From assembly GCA_002418205.1 (NCBI GenBank), contig DIDP01000087.1, positions 62,001-126,000 of the forward strand: a stretch of DNA of 64,000 nucleotides. The letters run 5' to 3'. Made by a program: the position numbers and the translations under genes. Source of the stretch: Anaerolineales bacterium UBA5797 (lineage in GTDB: Bacteria > Chloroflexota > Anaerolineae > Anaerolineales > Villigracilaceae). Under the pieces are notes generated by a model. That model was not told where the DNA came from and did no database searches. It saw nothing but the letters and a program-made list of their open reading frames with translations. Below are positions 23,727 to 31,800 of the stretch, piece after piece (the stretch's first letter is position 1; every line of letters starts with the position of its first letter).

Positions 23727-25433
23727 CTACTTTGCAGATTTCATCGCAGAGGTCTCGGCTTCGGCCAACACATGGGCTTCCGCTTCCAGTTCTTCCTCAT
23801 GCAATTCAAGTTTACGACGCGCATCCGGCCAGAGACCTTCAGGCCTGGTCAGCATCATTACCACAAGGAGGGCGCCATATACCAGGTAACGATATTCAGC
23901 AAACTCGCGCAGAAGCTCCGGTGAGCCCATCAACACCAGTGAACCGACAAAAACACCGGGAATGCTGCCCATGCCTCCAATGATTATCAAACAGAGGACA
24001 TTGATGGAGACAAGGAAATTCATGCTGTGCGGGTAGACCGATTGCAATTTGGCGGCGAAGATCGTCCCGGCGATGCCGGAGAATAATGCGCCGGTGGCAA
24101 ATGCCATGAGTTTATAGGCAACATGATTGATGCCCATCGCGATTGCCACATCCTCATCTTCGCGGATGGCCATCCAGGTGCGTCCCATTCTGGAGTCTCT
24201 CAGTCGCCAGGCGATAAACGCCACTATGCCAACGCCCAGTAAAAAGAGATAGTACAGTTCCTGTTGTGTATTAAGAACCATGTTCCCAATTACCGGTTGG
24301 GCAATTAATTGGATTCCCTGGGAACCTCCAAACCAGGGTCTCAGCCAGTCTGAAAGTGCAAGGAGGCGGACGATTTCGCCAAAGCCCAGCGTGACAATCG
24401 CCAGATAGTCACCGCGCATTTTCAACACAGGCAGACCAAGGATCAAACCGGCCACCACGCAGGCGATCATTGCAAATGGAAGCGCCTGCCAGTAGGTCAT
24501 CGGATCGGCGTTCAACTCGGGAGACGTAAGCACTCCCATCGTGTAAGCACCGATCGCAAAGAAAGCCACATAACCCAAATCCAGCAATCCGGCAAAACCG
24601 ACCACGATGTTCAATCCGATCCCCATCAGTATGTACATGAAAACCGTATCGAGGATGTCGCTGAAGAAAATACCAAGGATCGGGGGGAGGAGAAGCAGAA
24701 GGATAATGAGACCAGCCCATTTGGCCCAGAAAAGAAGCGAACGATCCTTTGTTTGTGTGGGTTTTTGGGCAGGTGACACTGGTTTTCCGTTGCGCCAATA
24801 GTACAACCCGGAAATCAGAGCAAATAGAAAAATTGCTCCCAGTGGCTTGAGCCCGCTGACCGCAAATAAGGATTTGACAGGACCAGCCAGAGGTCCCCAG
24901 CGGGATGTGACGGTGATAATGAGATCCCTCAGCAAACCAACGAGGAGAACCCAGGTTATCCCCTGGATAACCGCTGCCGAGATGCGTGGGGGAATAAGGA
25001 AACTTCCGCTTGCCAATACGCCCATGACAGCGCTGAGCGCGAGCAAAATCATCAATCCGGGCGCCAATGGCTGGTTAAAGGTAAGAATATCGTAAAGCTT
25101 CGACGACGAATTGATAAACATTGCCTGCAGATTGAAATTGGTCCCAAGAAGCACCAGAAGCACAAGGACCAGGCCGCCCATTACTCCGATGAGCAACCCG
25201 TAAAGAACGATTTTTTGCGATGAGAGTGCCATTGTTTTGCGGAGGAAAAAATAGGACATCAACAGCATTGGGGCAAGGAAAATAACCTGCCCCATGGAGA
25301 AGACACCACTGATGATGAAGCGTTGGTTGAACGTAGCGACCATTCCAACCAGCGATAATAAGACCGCTACGCCGCCGGCGATCAAACCTGACTGGATGGC
25401 TGGCTTCCAAAGGGAAGTGTTTTGTGATTGCAT
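23727..25433 (-). CDS. livM: Branched-chain amino acid ABC transporter permease LivM with a long N-terminal extension
   Basis: A protein of 568 residues, against roughly 320-430 usual for LivM. The C-terminal 320 residues are a standard LivM permease (GLNIVVGFAGLLDLGYVAF, MRGDYLAIVTLGFGEIVRL, GRTWMAIREDEDVAIAMGI). The first 230 residues add about six more membrane spans (LIAGGVAVLLSLVGMVA, GLLIGVMGGLVLVLLVLLG and others) with no recognised motif. The extension is in frame, and the start is 10 bases after livH, so the gene appears intact. Some Chloroflexota LivM proteins may share this form; its function is unknown. Confidence 0.9.
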   Translation of the reverse strand: MQSQNTSLWKPAIQSGLIAGGVAVLLSLVGMVATFNQRFIISGVFSMGQVIFLAPMLLMSYFFLRKTMALSSQKIVLYGLLIGVMGGLVLVLLVLLGTNFNLQAMFINSSSKLYDILTFNQPLAPGLMILLALSAVMGVLASGSFLIPPRISAAVIQGITWVLLVGLLRDLIITVTSRWGPLAGPVKSLFAVSGLKPLGAIFLFALISGLYYWRNGKPVSPAQKPTQTKDRSLLFWAKWAGLIILLLLLPPILGIFFSDILDTVFMYILMGIGLNIVVGFAGLLDLGYVAFFAIGAYTMGVLTSPELNADPMTYWQALPFAMIACVVAGLILGLPVLKMRGDYLAIVTLGFGEIVRLLALSDWLRPWFGGSQGIQLIAQPVIGNMVLNTQQELYYLFLLGVGIVAFIAWRLRDSRMGRTWMAIREDEDVAIAMGINHVAYKLMAFATGALFSGIAGTIFAAKLQSVYPHSMNFLVSINVLCLIIIGGMGSIPGVFVGSLVLMGSPELLREFAEYRYLVYGALLVVMMLTRPEGLWPDARRKLELHEEELEAEAHVLAEAETSAMKSAK

Positions 25434-25443
25434 AGCCTGCCTC

Positions 25444-26505
25444 CTAGGCCTTTGCCTGCGTCAACCGTTCCCCGAGTATGCCTGACGGGCGGAAGATCAA
25501 AATGAAGACCAGGATCGTAAAAGCGATGGCATCCTTCATTTGATAGGCGGCGGGGATGCCGAGCCCATCGAGGAAGAGGCTTGGTCCCACCGATTCGAGC
25601 AATCCCAGTACCATTGCTCCCAGGAAGGCACCCGGAACGTTGCCGATGCCGCCCAGAACTGCTGCGGTGAAGGCTTTCAGACCAGGGAAAAAGCCCATGT
25701 AGAAATGAGCCACAGGGAATAGAAGCAGATAAAGAATTCCTGCCAATCCGGCGGCTACACCACCCAAGGCAAAGGTCGTGGCAATGGTCCGGTCAACATC
25801 AATGCCCATAAGGGCTGCCACCTCTTTATCTTCCGATACAGACCGCATGGCTTTCCCCATTTTCGTCTTTTGTACAATTGCATAGAGAATCAACATAAGA
25901 ACGACAGCGCCGATAATGGCCGCAGCCTGGGTTTTGAAAACCCGGATTCCAGCTATGATCCAAAAGCCCTTAAAGATCTCCATTTCAGGATATCCTTTAA
26001 GGCCGGATCCGTATAAACCGCGGAATGTATATTGCAGGAAAAAAGACGCGCCGATGGCAGTGATCAGGGGAACCAGGCGTGGTGCATGCCGTAAGGGTCG
26101 ATAAGCGATCCTCTCGACTAGGATTGCAATAATGGCAGAGACCCCAGCTGAAACCGTCAGGACGATCAACAGGCTCAGTACCGGGTATGTATTCCATAAG
26201 CCCTGCTTGACTAGGGCTTCTGCCGCGAACGCGGCCGTAAATGGTCCGCTCATGAATACTTCGCTGTGGGCAAAGTTGATCATGCGCAAAATCCCATAAA
26301 CCAGAGTGTATCCCAGGGCAATGAGGGCATAAACACCGCCCAATGCCAGTCCCGTGATTGACAGGTCAATCCAGGTTTCTGTTGTGTACTTTCCAAGAGC
26401 CAAGGTCTTGGCTGATCCATATACTACCATTACGGCGATGGCAAAACCGATCGTCCATACAACGATGTCGGTGATTGTGATCCGCTGGCGCCAGGTTCTC
26501 AACAT
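25444..26505 (-). CDS. livH: Branched-chain amino acid ABC transporter permease LivH
   Basis: A protein of 353 residues with about eight membrane spans and the LivH hallmarks GGVYALIALGYTLVYGILR and MINFAHSEVFM. Also present are the EAA-like cytoplasmic loop (KTKMGKAMRSVSEDKEVAALMGI) and FFPGLKAFTAAVLGGIGN. It forms the membrane channel with LivM. A short N-terminal extension adds one extra span (DIVVWTIGFAIAVMVVYG). It lies between the hairpin after livK and livM. Confidence 0.93.
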   Translation of the reverse strand: MLRTWRQRITITDIVVWTIGFAIAVMVVYGSAKTLALGKYTTETWIDLSITGLALGGVYALIALGYTLVYGILRMINFAHSEVFMSGPFTAAFAAEALVKQGLWNTYPVLSLLIVLTVSAGVSAIIAILVERIAYRPLRHAPRLVPLITAIGASFFLQYTFRGLYGSGLKGYPEMEIFKGFWIIAGIRVFKTQAAAIIGAVVLMLILYAIVQKTKMGKAMRSVSEDKEVAALMGIDVDRTIATTFALGGVAAGLAGILYLLLFPVAHFYMGFFPGLKAFTAAVLGGIGNVPGAFLGAMVLGLLESVGPSLFLDGLGIPAAYQMKDAIAFTILVFILIFRPSGILGERLTQAKA

Positions 26506-26533
26506 CTTATACTCCTGTCCGATCTTTTGTGAA

Positions 26534-26563
26534 GCGAGGGGCGAAAGAAATTTCGCCCCTCGC
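26534..26563 (-). terminator. Intercistronic hairpin between livK and livH
   Basis: A 13-bp perfect stem, gcgaggggcgaaa (26534-26546) / tttcgcccctcgc (26551-26563), with a GAAA-type loop. On the minus strand only a weak T-rich stretch follows. Such hairpins often cause partial termination or protect the binding-protein mRNA, giving more LivK than permease. Confidence 0.65.
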
Positions 26564-26591
26564 TTTTACCTTTATCAGTCTTGAAGATGAA

Positions 26592-27812
26592 CTACGGCCA
26601 GATGCGTTCCGGCGGATATTCGCCAACATGGTATTCGTACACGGCGATCTTCGGATCGGCACAGTCACCCGTCGGCGTGCAGGTCAAACTGCCGGTCAGG
26701 CCCGGGAAATCCTTTGTCGCATACATGGCGTCACGTAAAGCCTGGCGCGGGATGTGAAGCGTTCCATCTTCGTCCTGAACCGCCACTTTCTCGATGGCTG
26801 CGAAGACCATGTTCGCCGCGTCGAAAGCGTGGGCATGGAAGATGCTTATCGGGGAATCAACACCGGACAATTCCTTGTATTTCGGCAGGAACACGGTTTG
26901 ATAGTCCGCGCTGAAGGCTGCCAGGTCGGGGCTGGAGACGAACAATCCCTCGACCGCATCACCGGCGCCTTCAACCACATCGGGCGAGAACATGCCGTCG
27001 GCGCCCATCAGGTAGGTGTTCTCCAAGCCGGGAACTTCCTTCGCCTGACGGGTGATCAGGCTGCCCGCCTTAACAAAGATCGGAAGATAGATGAATTCCG
27101 GACCGCCAGCTGCGATGCTGGTCAACACAGACTTGAAGTCTGTGGCGTTCGGGTCAACAGCTTCCTGTGTGGTGATCTCGCCTCCCAACTCCTGGAAGGT
27201 CTTGGCAAACACTGCCTGCAGACTCTCGGCGTACAAGGAGCCATCATGGATGGTCGCGGCTTTCTTCACACCCATCTTCTCGAATGCGAAGCGGGCTGCG
27301 GCCGCACCCTGGATTTCATCGTTGTGGGCGGTGCGCAGGTAGCCGGGGTGTTGATTGGGATCGCCGGGGCGGGTGAGGTCAGGGGCGGTGTTCGATGCCG
27401 AGACGATCACAAAGCCAGCCTGTGAGAGCAGGGGCACTGCTACGCGGGCGGCGCTGGAACAGGATGTTCCGAAAACGGCAACGATCGTGGGATCCGCAGC
27501 CAGCTTGGTACCAGCGGCCTGACCGCCTTCAGCCGAACAACCATCATCTTCACCTGTCAGGGAAACATCGTGACCGAGCACCTGTCCCTTAAGGGCAATG
27601 GCAACTTCGACACCGGTGCGGGAGTCGATACCCAGGGTTTCATCCGGACCCGAGATTACCATGGCATAAGCCAGATGGATGGGTTCTCCCGGGGCAACAT
27701 CGACACAGCCAAGCGGATCGGTGCACTCATAAGCAGGAGTGCTTCCGCAGGCTGCCAGTATCATGCTGGCAACCACGAGGATTGACAGCAGGGCAAACGT
27801 ACGCTTGAACAT
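26592..27812 (-). CDS. livK: Branched-chain amino acid ABC transporter substrate-binding lipoprotein
   Basis: A protein of 406 residues from MFKRTFALLSILVVAS, whose signal peptide ends in the lipobox LAAC. It has the type I periplasmic binding fold: HLAYAMVISGPDETLGID at the first strand, VAVFGTSCSSAARVAVP in the ligand cleft, then PGYLRTAHNDEIQGAAAA and KKAATIHDGSLYAESL. It captures amino acids (branched-chain or similar) and delivers them to LivHM. The ATG at 27812 follows TGGAGGAAGA. A longer in-frame GTG start at 27911 exists but would bury the signal peptide. Confidence 0.92.
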   Translation of the reverse strand: MFKRTFALLSILVVASMILAACGSTPAYECTDPLGCVDVAPGEPIHLAYAMVISGPDETLGIDSRTGVEVAIALKGQVLGHDVSLTGEDDGCSAEGGQAAGTKLAADPTIVAVFGTSCSSAARVAVPLLSQAGFVIVSASNTAPDLTRPGDPNQHPGYLRTAHNDEIQGAAAARFAFEKMGVKKAATIHDGSLYAESLQAVFAKTFQELGGEITTQEAVDPNATDFKSVLTSIAAGGPEFIYLPIFVKAGSLITRQAKEVPGLENTYLMGADGMFSPDVVEGAGDAVEGLFVSSPDLAAFSADYQTVFLPKYKELSGVDSPISIFHAHAFDAANMVFAAIEKVAVQDEDGTLHIPRQALRDAMYATKDFPGLTGSLTCTPTGDCADPKIAVYEYHVGEYPPERIWP

Positions 27813-27819
27813 TCTTCCT

Positions 27820-28065
27820 CCTCCAAATATTGTGGTGAATGTGAAAACTTCCCGCCAATAAAAGCGGGTGAACATGACCGGGCTGACAACGCTCTCGTTT
27901 GTCGGCTTCACCTCCTTTGGAATGAGATTTGTTCACTTCCAATTTAACAAAGAACCGGAGAAAATCCCCTGCACGGGCTTGAATTTCTCACGGCTCTGAA
28001 ATTGGCGTACCAGCTAATTATGAATAAAAATTGAGAACAATCATGATCCTGAATACTAAGCATCA
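27820..28065 (-). other. Structured 5' leader of livK
   Basis: About 250 bases separate the likely promoter from the livK start. The minus strand contains a hairpin cccgc/gcggg, another based on gacaa...ttgtc around an acgagagcg core, and a strong unpaired AAAGGAGGTGAAG well upstream of the gene. No known riboswitch or Leu/Ile/Val codon run was found. Confidence 0.35.
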
Positions 28066-28094
28066 ATGGTACGTGAAATCTTGCAGGGGGTCAA
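28066..28094 (-). promoter_or_regulatory. Promoter of the liv operon
   Basis: On the minus strand TTGACC (28094-28089) and TACCAT (28071-28066) are separated by 17 bases, a good sigma-70-type pair. Transcription would start near 28059. Confidence 0.5.
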
Positions 28095-28114
28095 GTGTAA
28101 ATTTTAGAGAAATT

Positions 28115-28618
28115 TTATTTTTTGGGTTTTGTTGCATATAATAGCTGCTCCCTTATCCGCAAATCGGTGTTCCTCATCTTCATCGCCAGATCGGCAGCCA
28201 GGTTGTACATCAGGCGGTAACCCAGTTGTGGGTATGTGTCGCAGAGCATGATCAACTTGTCGCGTGGAATAATTAGCAGACGCGTATCGTTCTGCGCCGC
28301 ACAAGCGGAGGCAGACCGTAGGCCCTCGTCCACCAGCGCCACTTCTCCGAAGGATTGTCCCCGCCGCATGGTGGCAATGACCTTGTTCTCGATGCCATCC
28401 TCCATGGTCCCGACCAGGGAAGGATCGACAGCAATATCAACTTCGCCCTGAACGATGATGTACAGCTCCTTGCTGCTGCTGTTTTCCTTGAAGACCAGGT
28501 CGTCCTTTTGATAAATGGCTTCCTGGCAAATGTTCGCCACCAATTCCAATTGCGTCGGCGTGAACTGATAAAAAATGTCGCTCTGCTTTAGGAAATTGAC
28601 GATCGTTGCGGTTGACAC
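28115..28618 (-). CDS. Cyclic-nucleotide-binding domain protein without a DNA-binding domain
   Basis: A protein of 167 residues from a GTG at 28618 preceded by GGAGG; a longer frame starting at 28669 lacks such a site. The single domain matches the Crp/Fnr sensory fold: FKENSSSKELYIIVQGEVDI, then RRGQSFGEVALVDEGLRSAS (phosphate-binding cassette with the FGE motif) and RLLIIPRDKLIML. The cassette reads GLRSASACA, where cAMP binders usually have RSA plus T/S, so nucleotide binding is possible. No helix-turn-helix follows, so it is not a Crp-type regulator; it may act on partners or as a sensor subunit. Confidence 0.82.
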   Translation of the reverse strand: MSTATIVNFLKQSDIFYQFTPTQLELVANICQEAIYQKDDLVFKENSSSKELYIIVQGEVDIAVDPSLVGTMEDGIENKVIATMRRGQSFGEVALVDEGLRSASACAAQNDTRLLIIPRDKLIMLCDTYPQLGYRLMYNLAADLAMKMRNTDLRIREQLLYATKPKK

Positions 28619-28678
28619 ATATGCCTCCGGTGTTGAGAGTAGTGTAGCATAAACAGGGATGAAGTGCAACGCTTCAGC

Positions 28679-30067
28679 CTACGGGTAAGCCTGGTTCAGC
28701 CAGGCGAGCGGATCCACCTGGACGCCGTTCACCCACACCTCCCAATGCAGGTGGGCTCCGGTCACGCGTCCGGTTCCGCCCACCAGCCCGATCACCTGCC
28801 CCTGCTGTACCATGCCGCCAACATTGACATCGATCCGGGATTGATGCCAGAACCCGCTATACACTCCCCAGCCGTGATCGATGATCGTGGCATTTCCGCG
28901 TACCGTGAGCGGTCCCGCAAAGACGACCCTGCCGGGAGCCGGGGCGAAGATTTGCAGCCCCTCCCCGCCCGCGAAATCAAGGCCGGTGTGAAACCCCTCG
29001 ATCGTCAGTTCGGAACCGGTGCCATGATAAAGTCGGCGGGTTCCGTAGCGGGAAGTGAACTGATCGGGGTACACGGAAGGCGCGGTGAAGATCCCGTTCC
29101 AATAGCGGGTGTCTGTGACCAGACTCGTGATCGAAAGGATCTGGCTGTTCTCCGGTTCGGTCACAGCCGGATCGATCGTCTCGACAGGGACGTAGAGTTC
29201 CTCGCTGTAATAATCCCCGTCGGTGACAAGCACCATCTGCTCGAAGGATTGCCTGCTCCCATCCGGAAGACTCGCCTCGAGCCGCAGAGGATAGACTCCC
29301 GGTTCCAGTAACGCATGGACTCCCTGTAGTGCAACCTGTTCGCCATCCGCCTTAAAAAAATGGAGCGGGTGATCCACCAGCATCCCGGAAGCAGTGACGC
29401 CGTCCGGCGTTTGGACGCGCAGCACTTCCGTTCCGCCTTGAACAAGAGGCAGTGGTTCGATGCTTGCGCTGATGAATGCGGAAGGCAGACCGCTGGCATT
29501 TCCACCTTCACCGGTGGGGGAATAGAGCACATCACCGACCAGGGCATCCCAGGTGCCGCCCAGTTTGTTGACGGATGCCAGGGTCCATAACTCGCTGTTC
29601 TGTTTGACCGCCAGTTCCAGCAATGTTTCGCCTGTGCCGAGGCTGGAGCGCGAATTCAGCGATGCCTGCCCGCTCTGCGTGGGGATGATCAGGTTGGTGC
29701 CCACGTAGAGTTCCGTCGGGCTGACGAGCCTGTTCAATTTGATCAATTGCTCGTCGGAGACCTGTGTCCTTCTGCTTAGACTGCGGAGCGAATCGCCAAG
29801 GGTGATGACCTCTGTCTCCAGCACGCCTGTCACTCCTTCGAGCCCGGGGATGACAACCTGTTGCCCTTCGCTCAGGAAATTTGGATTGATGGATGGGTTT
29901 GCCGCGATCAGTTCATCGAGCGAGACGTTGAACCGCGCGGCAATAAAAGACAGTGTATCGCCCGACTGGATGATGTAAACCGGTCCGCTGGCTTGCGCTG
30001 AGACAGGCCTGGTGGCTGTGAAGAGGAGGCCGGTCAGTAAAAGAAGAATGGAGATGCGTTTAAACAT
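28679..30067 (-). CDS. LysM-repeat M23 metallopeptidase
   Basis: A protein of 462 residues with a signal peptide (MFKRISILLLLTGLLFTATR). It has LysM1 (YIIQSGDTLSFIAARFNVSL), a second LysM (ITLGDSLRSLSRRTQVSDEQ) and a weaker third (LGTGETLLELAVKQNSELWT). A beta-rich linker precedes a C-terminal M23 domain with zinc ligands in HTGLDFAGG and HLHWEVWVNG. M23 enzymes cut peptidoglycan cross-bridges or act in elongation and division. The start overlaps the end of the DUF192 gene by 8 bases, so the two are likely coupled. Confidence 0.9.
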   Translation of the reverse strand: MFKRISILLLLTGLLFTATRPVSAQASGPVYIIQSGDTLSFIAARFNVSLDELIAANPSINPNFLSEGQQVVIPGLEGVTGVLETEVITLGDSLRSLSRRTQVSDEQLIKLNRLVSPTELYVGTNLIIPTQSGQASLNSRSSLGTGETLLELAVKQNSELWTLASVNKLGGTWDALVGDVLYSPTGEGGNASGLPSAFISASIEPLPLVQGGTEVLRVQTPDGVTASGMLVDHPLHFFKADGEQVALQGVHALLEPGVYPLRLEASLPDGSRQSFEQMVLVTDGDYYSEELYVPVETIDPAVTEPENSQILSITSLVTDTRYWNGIFTAPSVYPDQFTSRYGTRRLYHGTGSELTIEGFHTGLDFAGGEGLQIFAPAPGRVVFAGPLTVRGNATIIDHGWGVYSGFWHQSRIDVNVGGMVQQGQVIGLVGGTGRVTGAHLHWEVWVNGVQVDPLAWLNQAYP

Positions 30068-30431
30068 TTGTGAATTGCACTCTATCGCCGATTTCGAAAT
30101 CGTCCCAGCGATCGGGGTGGATCTCAAGGACGTATTTCGCGGGGTGTTTGGAAAAATAAGCCGGACGCCATGATCTGGCGAGCGTCTTGTCCACAACCTT
30201 CATTTCGGAGTTGATCCAGAAGACTGCCAGATCGAAGGATACGAACAACATGTGGATGGAAGAGTCGAGGCGTGAATCACGCCTGCCAACGAGAACCAGA
30301 CCTTCGTCCCGCGCGAGGCGGGAGCGGAAAGTGAAGCCGCGCAACTGGGTCAGGAACGTGTCGCAATATTGGATGCGCGGCGGGTTGGAAATATTCCGGT
30401 TTTTATTTTCGACGTTGATTTGCCTGGGCAT
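30060..30431 (-). CDS. DUF192 family protein
   Basis: A protein of 123 residues matching the small single-domain DUF192 family. The conserved region runs RGFTFRSRLARDEGLVLV, then SSIHMLFVSFDLAVFWIN and YVLEIHPDRWDDFEIGDRV. Members are often exported and of unknown function. No signal peptide is evident here. It overlaps the following LysM-M23 gene by 8 bases and lies about 45 bases downstream of the response regulator gene. Confidence 0.82.
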   Translation of the reverse strand: MPRQINVENKNRNISNPPRIQYCDTFLTQLRGFTFRSRLARDEGLVLVGRRDSRLDSSIHMLFVSFDLAVFWINSEMKVVDKTLARSWRPAYFSKHPAKYVLEIHPDRWDDFEIGDRVQFTNV

Positions 30432-30477
30432 TGGTCATATTGAAAACGAGGCGTCCTGTTCGGGATCGCCTCGTCGC

Positions 30478-30861
30478 TCATGCTTTTTTGATCACCCTCT
30501 CTACGCTGGTGAGGAGTTCCTGTGGACTGAATGGCTTGGCGATGTAGTCGTCCACTTTTGCGATGTGCAAGCCAAGGACCTTGTCTATGCTCTGGGCTTT
30601 TGCCGTGACGACGATCACAGGGATGTTCTTGGTGGCGATATCGGCTTTCATTTGCTGATATACTTCCCACCCGTCCATGTCTGGCATCATCAGGTCGAGC
30701 AGCACTAGGTCTGGCTGCTCCTCACGGATCAGCTTCAAACCTTCGACCCCGCCGGTCGCACCCTTCACTTCAAACCCCCGGCGACCCAAAATGAGACGGA
30801 TCAAATCGATCATTTCCGGCTCATCCTCGATGCAGACGATACATTTGAGATTGGAGTCCAT
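30478..30861 (-). CDS. Single-domain response regulator (CheY-like)
   Basis: A protein of 127 residues from MDSNLKCIVCIEDEPEM. The receiver shows the acidic pair in EDEPE, the phosphorylation aspartate in LVLLDLMMPDMDG, the switch residue in VIVVTAKAQ and the lysine in DYIAKPFSP. There is no output domain, so it acts through protein contact or a phosphorelay. It faces the xth gene across a 39-base divergent gap. Its kinase is not in the window. Confidence 0.9.
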   Translation of the reverse strand: MDSNLKCIVCIEDEPEMIDLIRLILGRRGFEVKGATGGVEGLKLIREEQPDLVLLDLMMPDMDGWEVYQQMKADIATKNIPVIVVTAKAQSIDKVLGLHIAKVDDYIAKPFSPQELLTSVERVIKKA

Positions 30862-30900
30862 AGGGTTAACCTGCTGGAAGTTTACCATAAAGTGACAGCG

Positions 30901-31662
30901 ATGAAGATAGTAACATGGAACGTCAATGGTCTGCGCGCCGCACTCTCCAAAGGCGCTCTGGATTGGGCATGGAAACACTCGCCGGATGTATTGTGCCTGC
31001 AAGAGGTCAAGGCGCGCCCCGACCAGTTGACGGAGGATCAGTCCGCTTTACTTCCCTTTCCATATGCCTGGAATCCCGCTGAAAAGCCCGGTTATAGCGG
31101 CGTGGTGACCTTTTATAAGGAAGAACCGCTGGAGATTCGGATGGGGATGGGCGACCCAAAATTTGACGGGGAAGGACGTCTCATTTCCACCCTGCATCCT
31201 GGGTTCCGTTTGTTCAACATTTACTTCCCGAACGGCCAGCGCGGACATGACCGGGTGGAATACAAACTCGCCTTTTATTCCCGCCTGCTGGATATTTGCG
31301 ATGAACTGCATCGAAAGGGCGAAAATCTGATCATCACCGGGGATTTCAACACTGCCCACATGCCCATTGACCTGAAGAACCCGAAATCGAACGAAAAGAC
31401 CTCCGGTTTTTTGCCGGAGGAACGCGAGTGGGTGCAAAAGTTTCTCGATCATGGCTTTGTGGATATTTACCGCAGGCTGTACCCGGACCGCGTCCAATAC
31501 ACCTGGTGGACGTACATTTCCAACGCGCGTGCCCGCAACGTGGGCTGGCGGCTGGACTATTTCCTGATCTCGGATGCATTGGTTCCCCGTGTAACGGATG
31601 TGGTCATTCACGATGATGTGCCGGGCTCCGACCACTGCCCGGTGGAACTGGTCCTGGCGTAA
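30901..31662 (+). CDS. xth: Exodeoxyribonuclease III
   Basis: A protein of 253 residues of the endonuclease/exonuclease/phosphatase fold. It shows KIVTWNVNGLRAAL, the metal-binding glutamate in VLCLQEVKA, NIYFPNGQRG, LIITGDFNTAH, the RLDYFLISDAL motif and the final GSDHCPVELVL. It incises DNA 5' to abasic sites and removes 3' blocks in base excision repair. The ATG at 30901 begins at the first strand; the in-frame ATG three codons upstream is also possible. Confidence 0.94.
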   Translation: MKIVTWNVNGLRAALSKGALDWAWKHSPDVLCLQEVKARPDQLTEDQSALLPFPYAWNPAEKPGYSGVVTFYKEEPLEIRMGMGDPKFDGEGRLISTLHPGFRLFNIYFPNGQRGHDRVEYKLAFYSRLLDICDELHRKGENLIITGDFNTAHMPIDLKNPKSNEKTSGFLPEEREWVQKFLDHGFVDIYRRLYPDRVQYTWWTYISNARARNVGWRLDYFLISDALVPRVTDVVIHDDVPGSDHCPVELVLA

Positions 31663-31768
31663 GAGTGGGGTGGTTTTCCGCGTCCAGACCCTCATTACCG
31701 GGAGATTACCTGTATTAGAGATTCATATAAAATTTTCAAATGGACTACTCCCGAAGGGTCCCTGTTGG

Positions 31769-31774
31769 TATAAT
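31769..31774 (+). promoter_or_regulatory. -10 box of ftsH
   Basis: TATAAT within ttggTATAATtccg, 26 bases before the GTG start, with TTGGAGG as ribosome site between. No clear -35 hexamer. Confidence 0.5.
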
Positions 31775-31800
31775 TCCGACGCTATTATATTGGAGGCATA

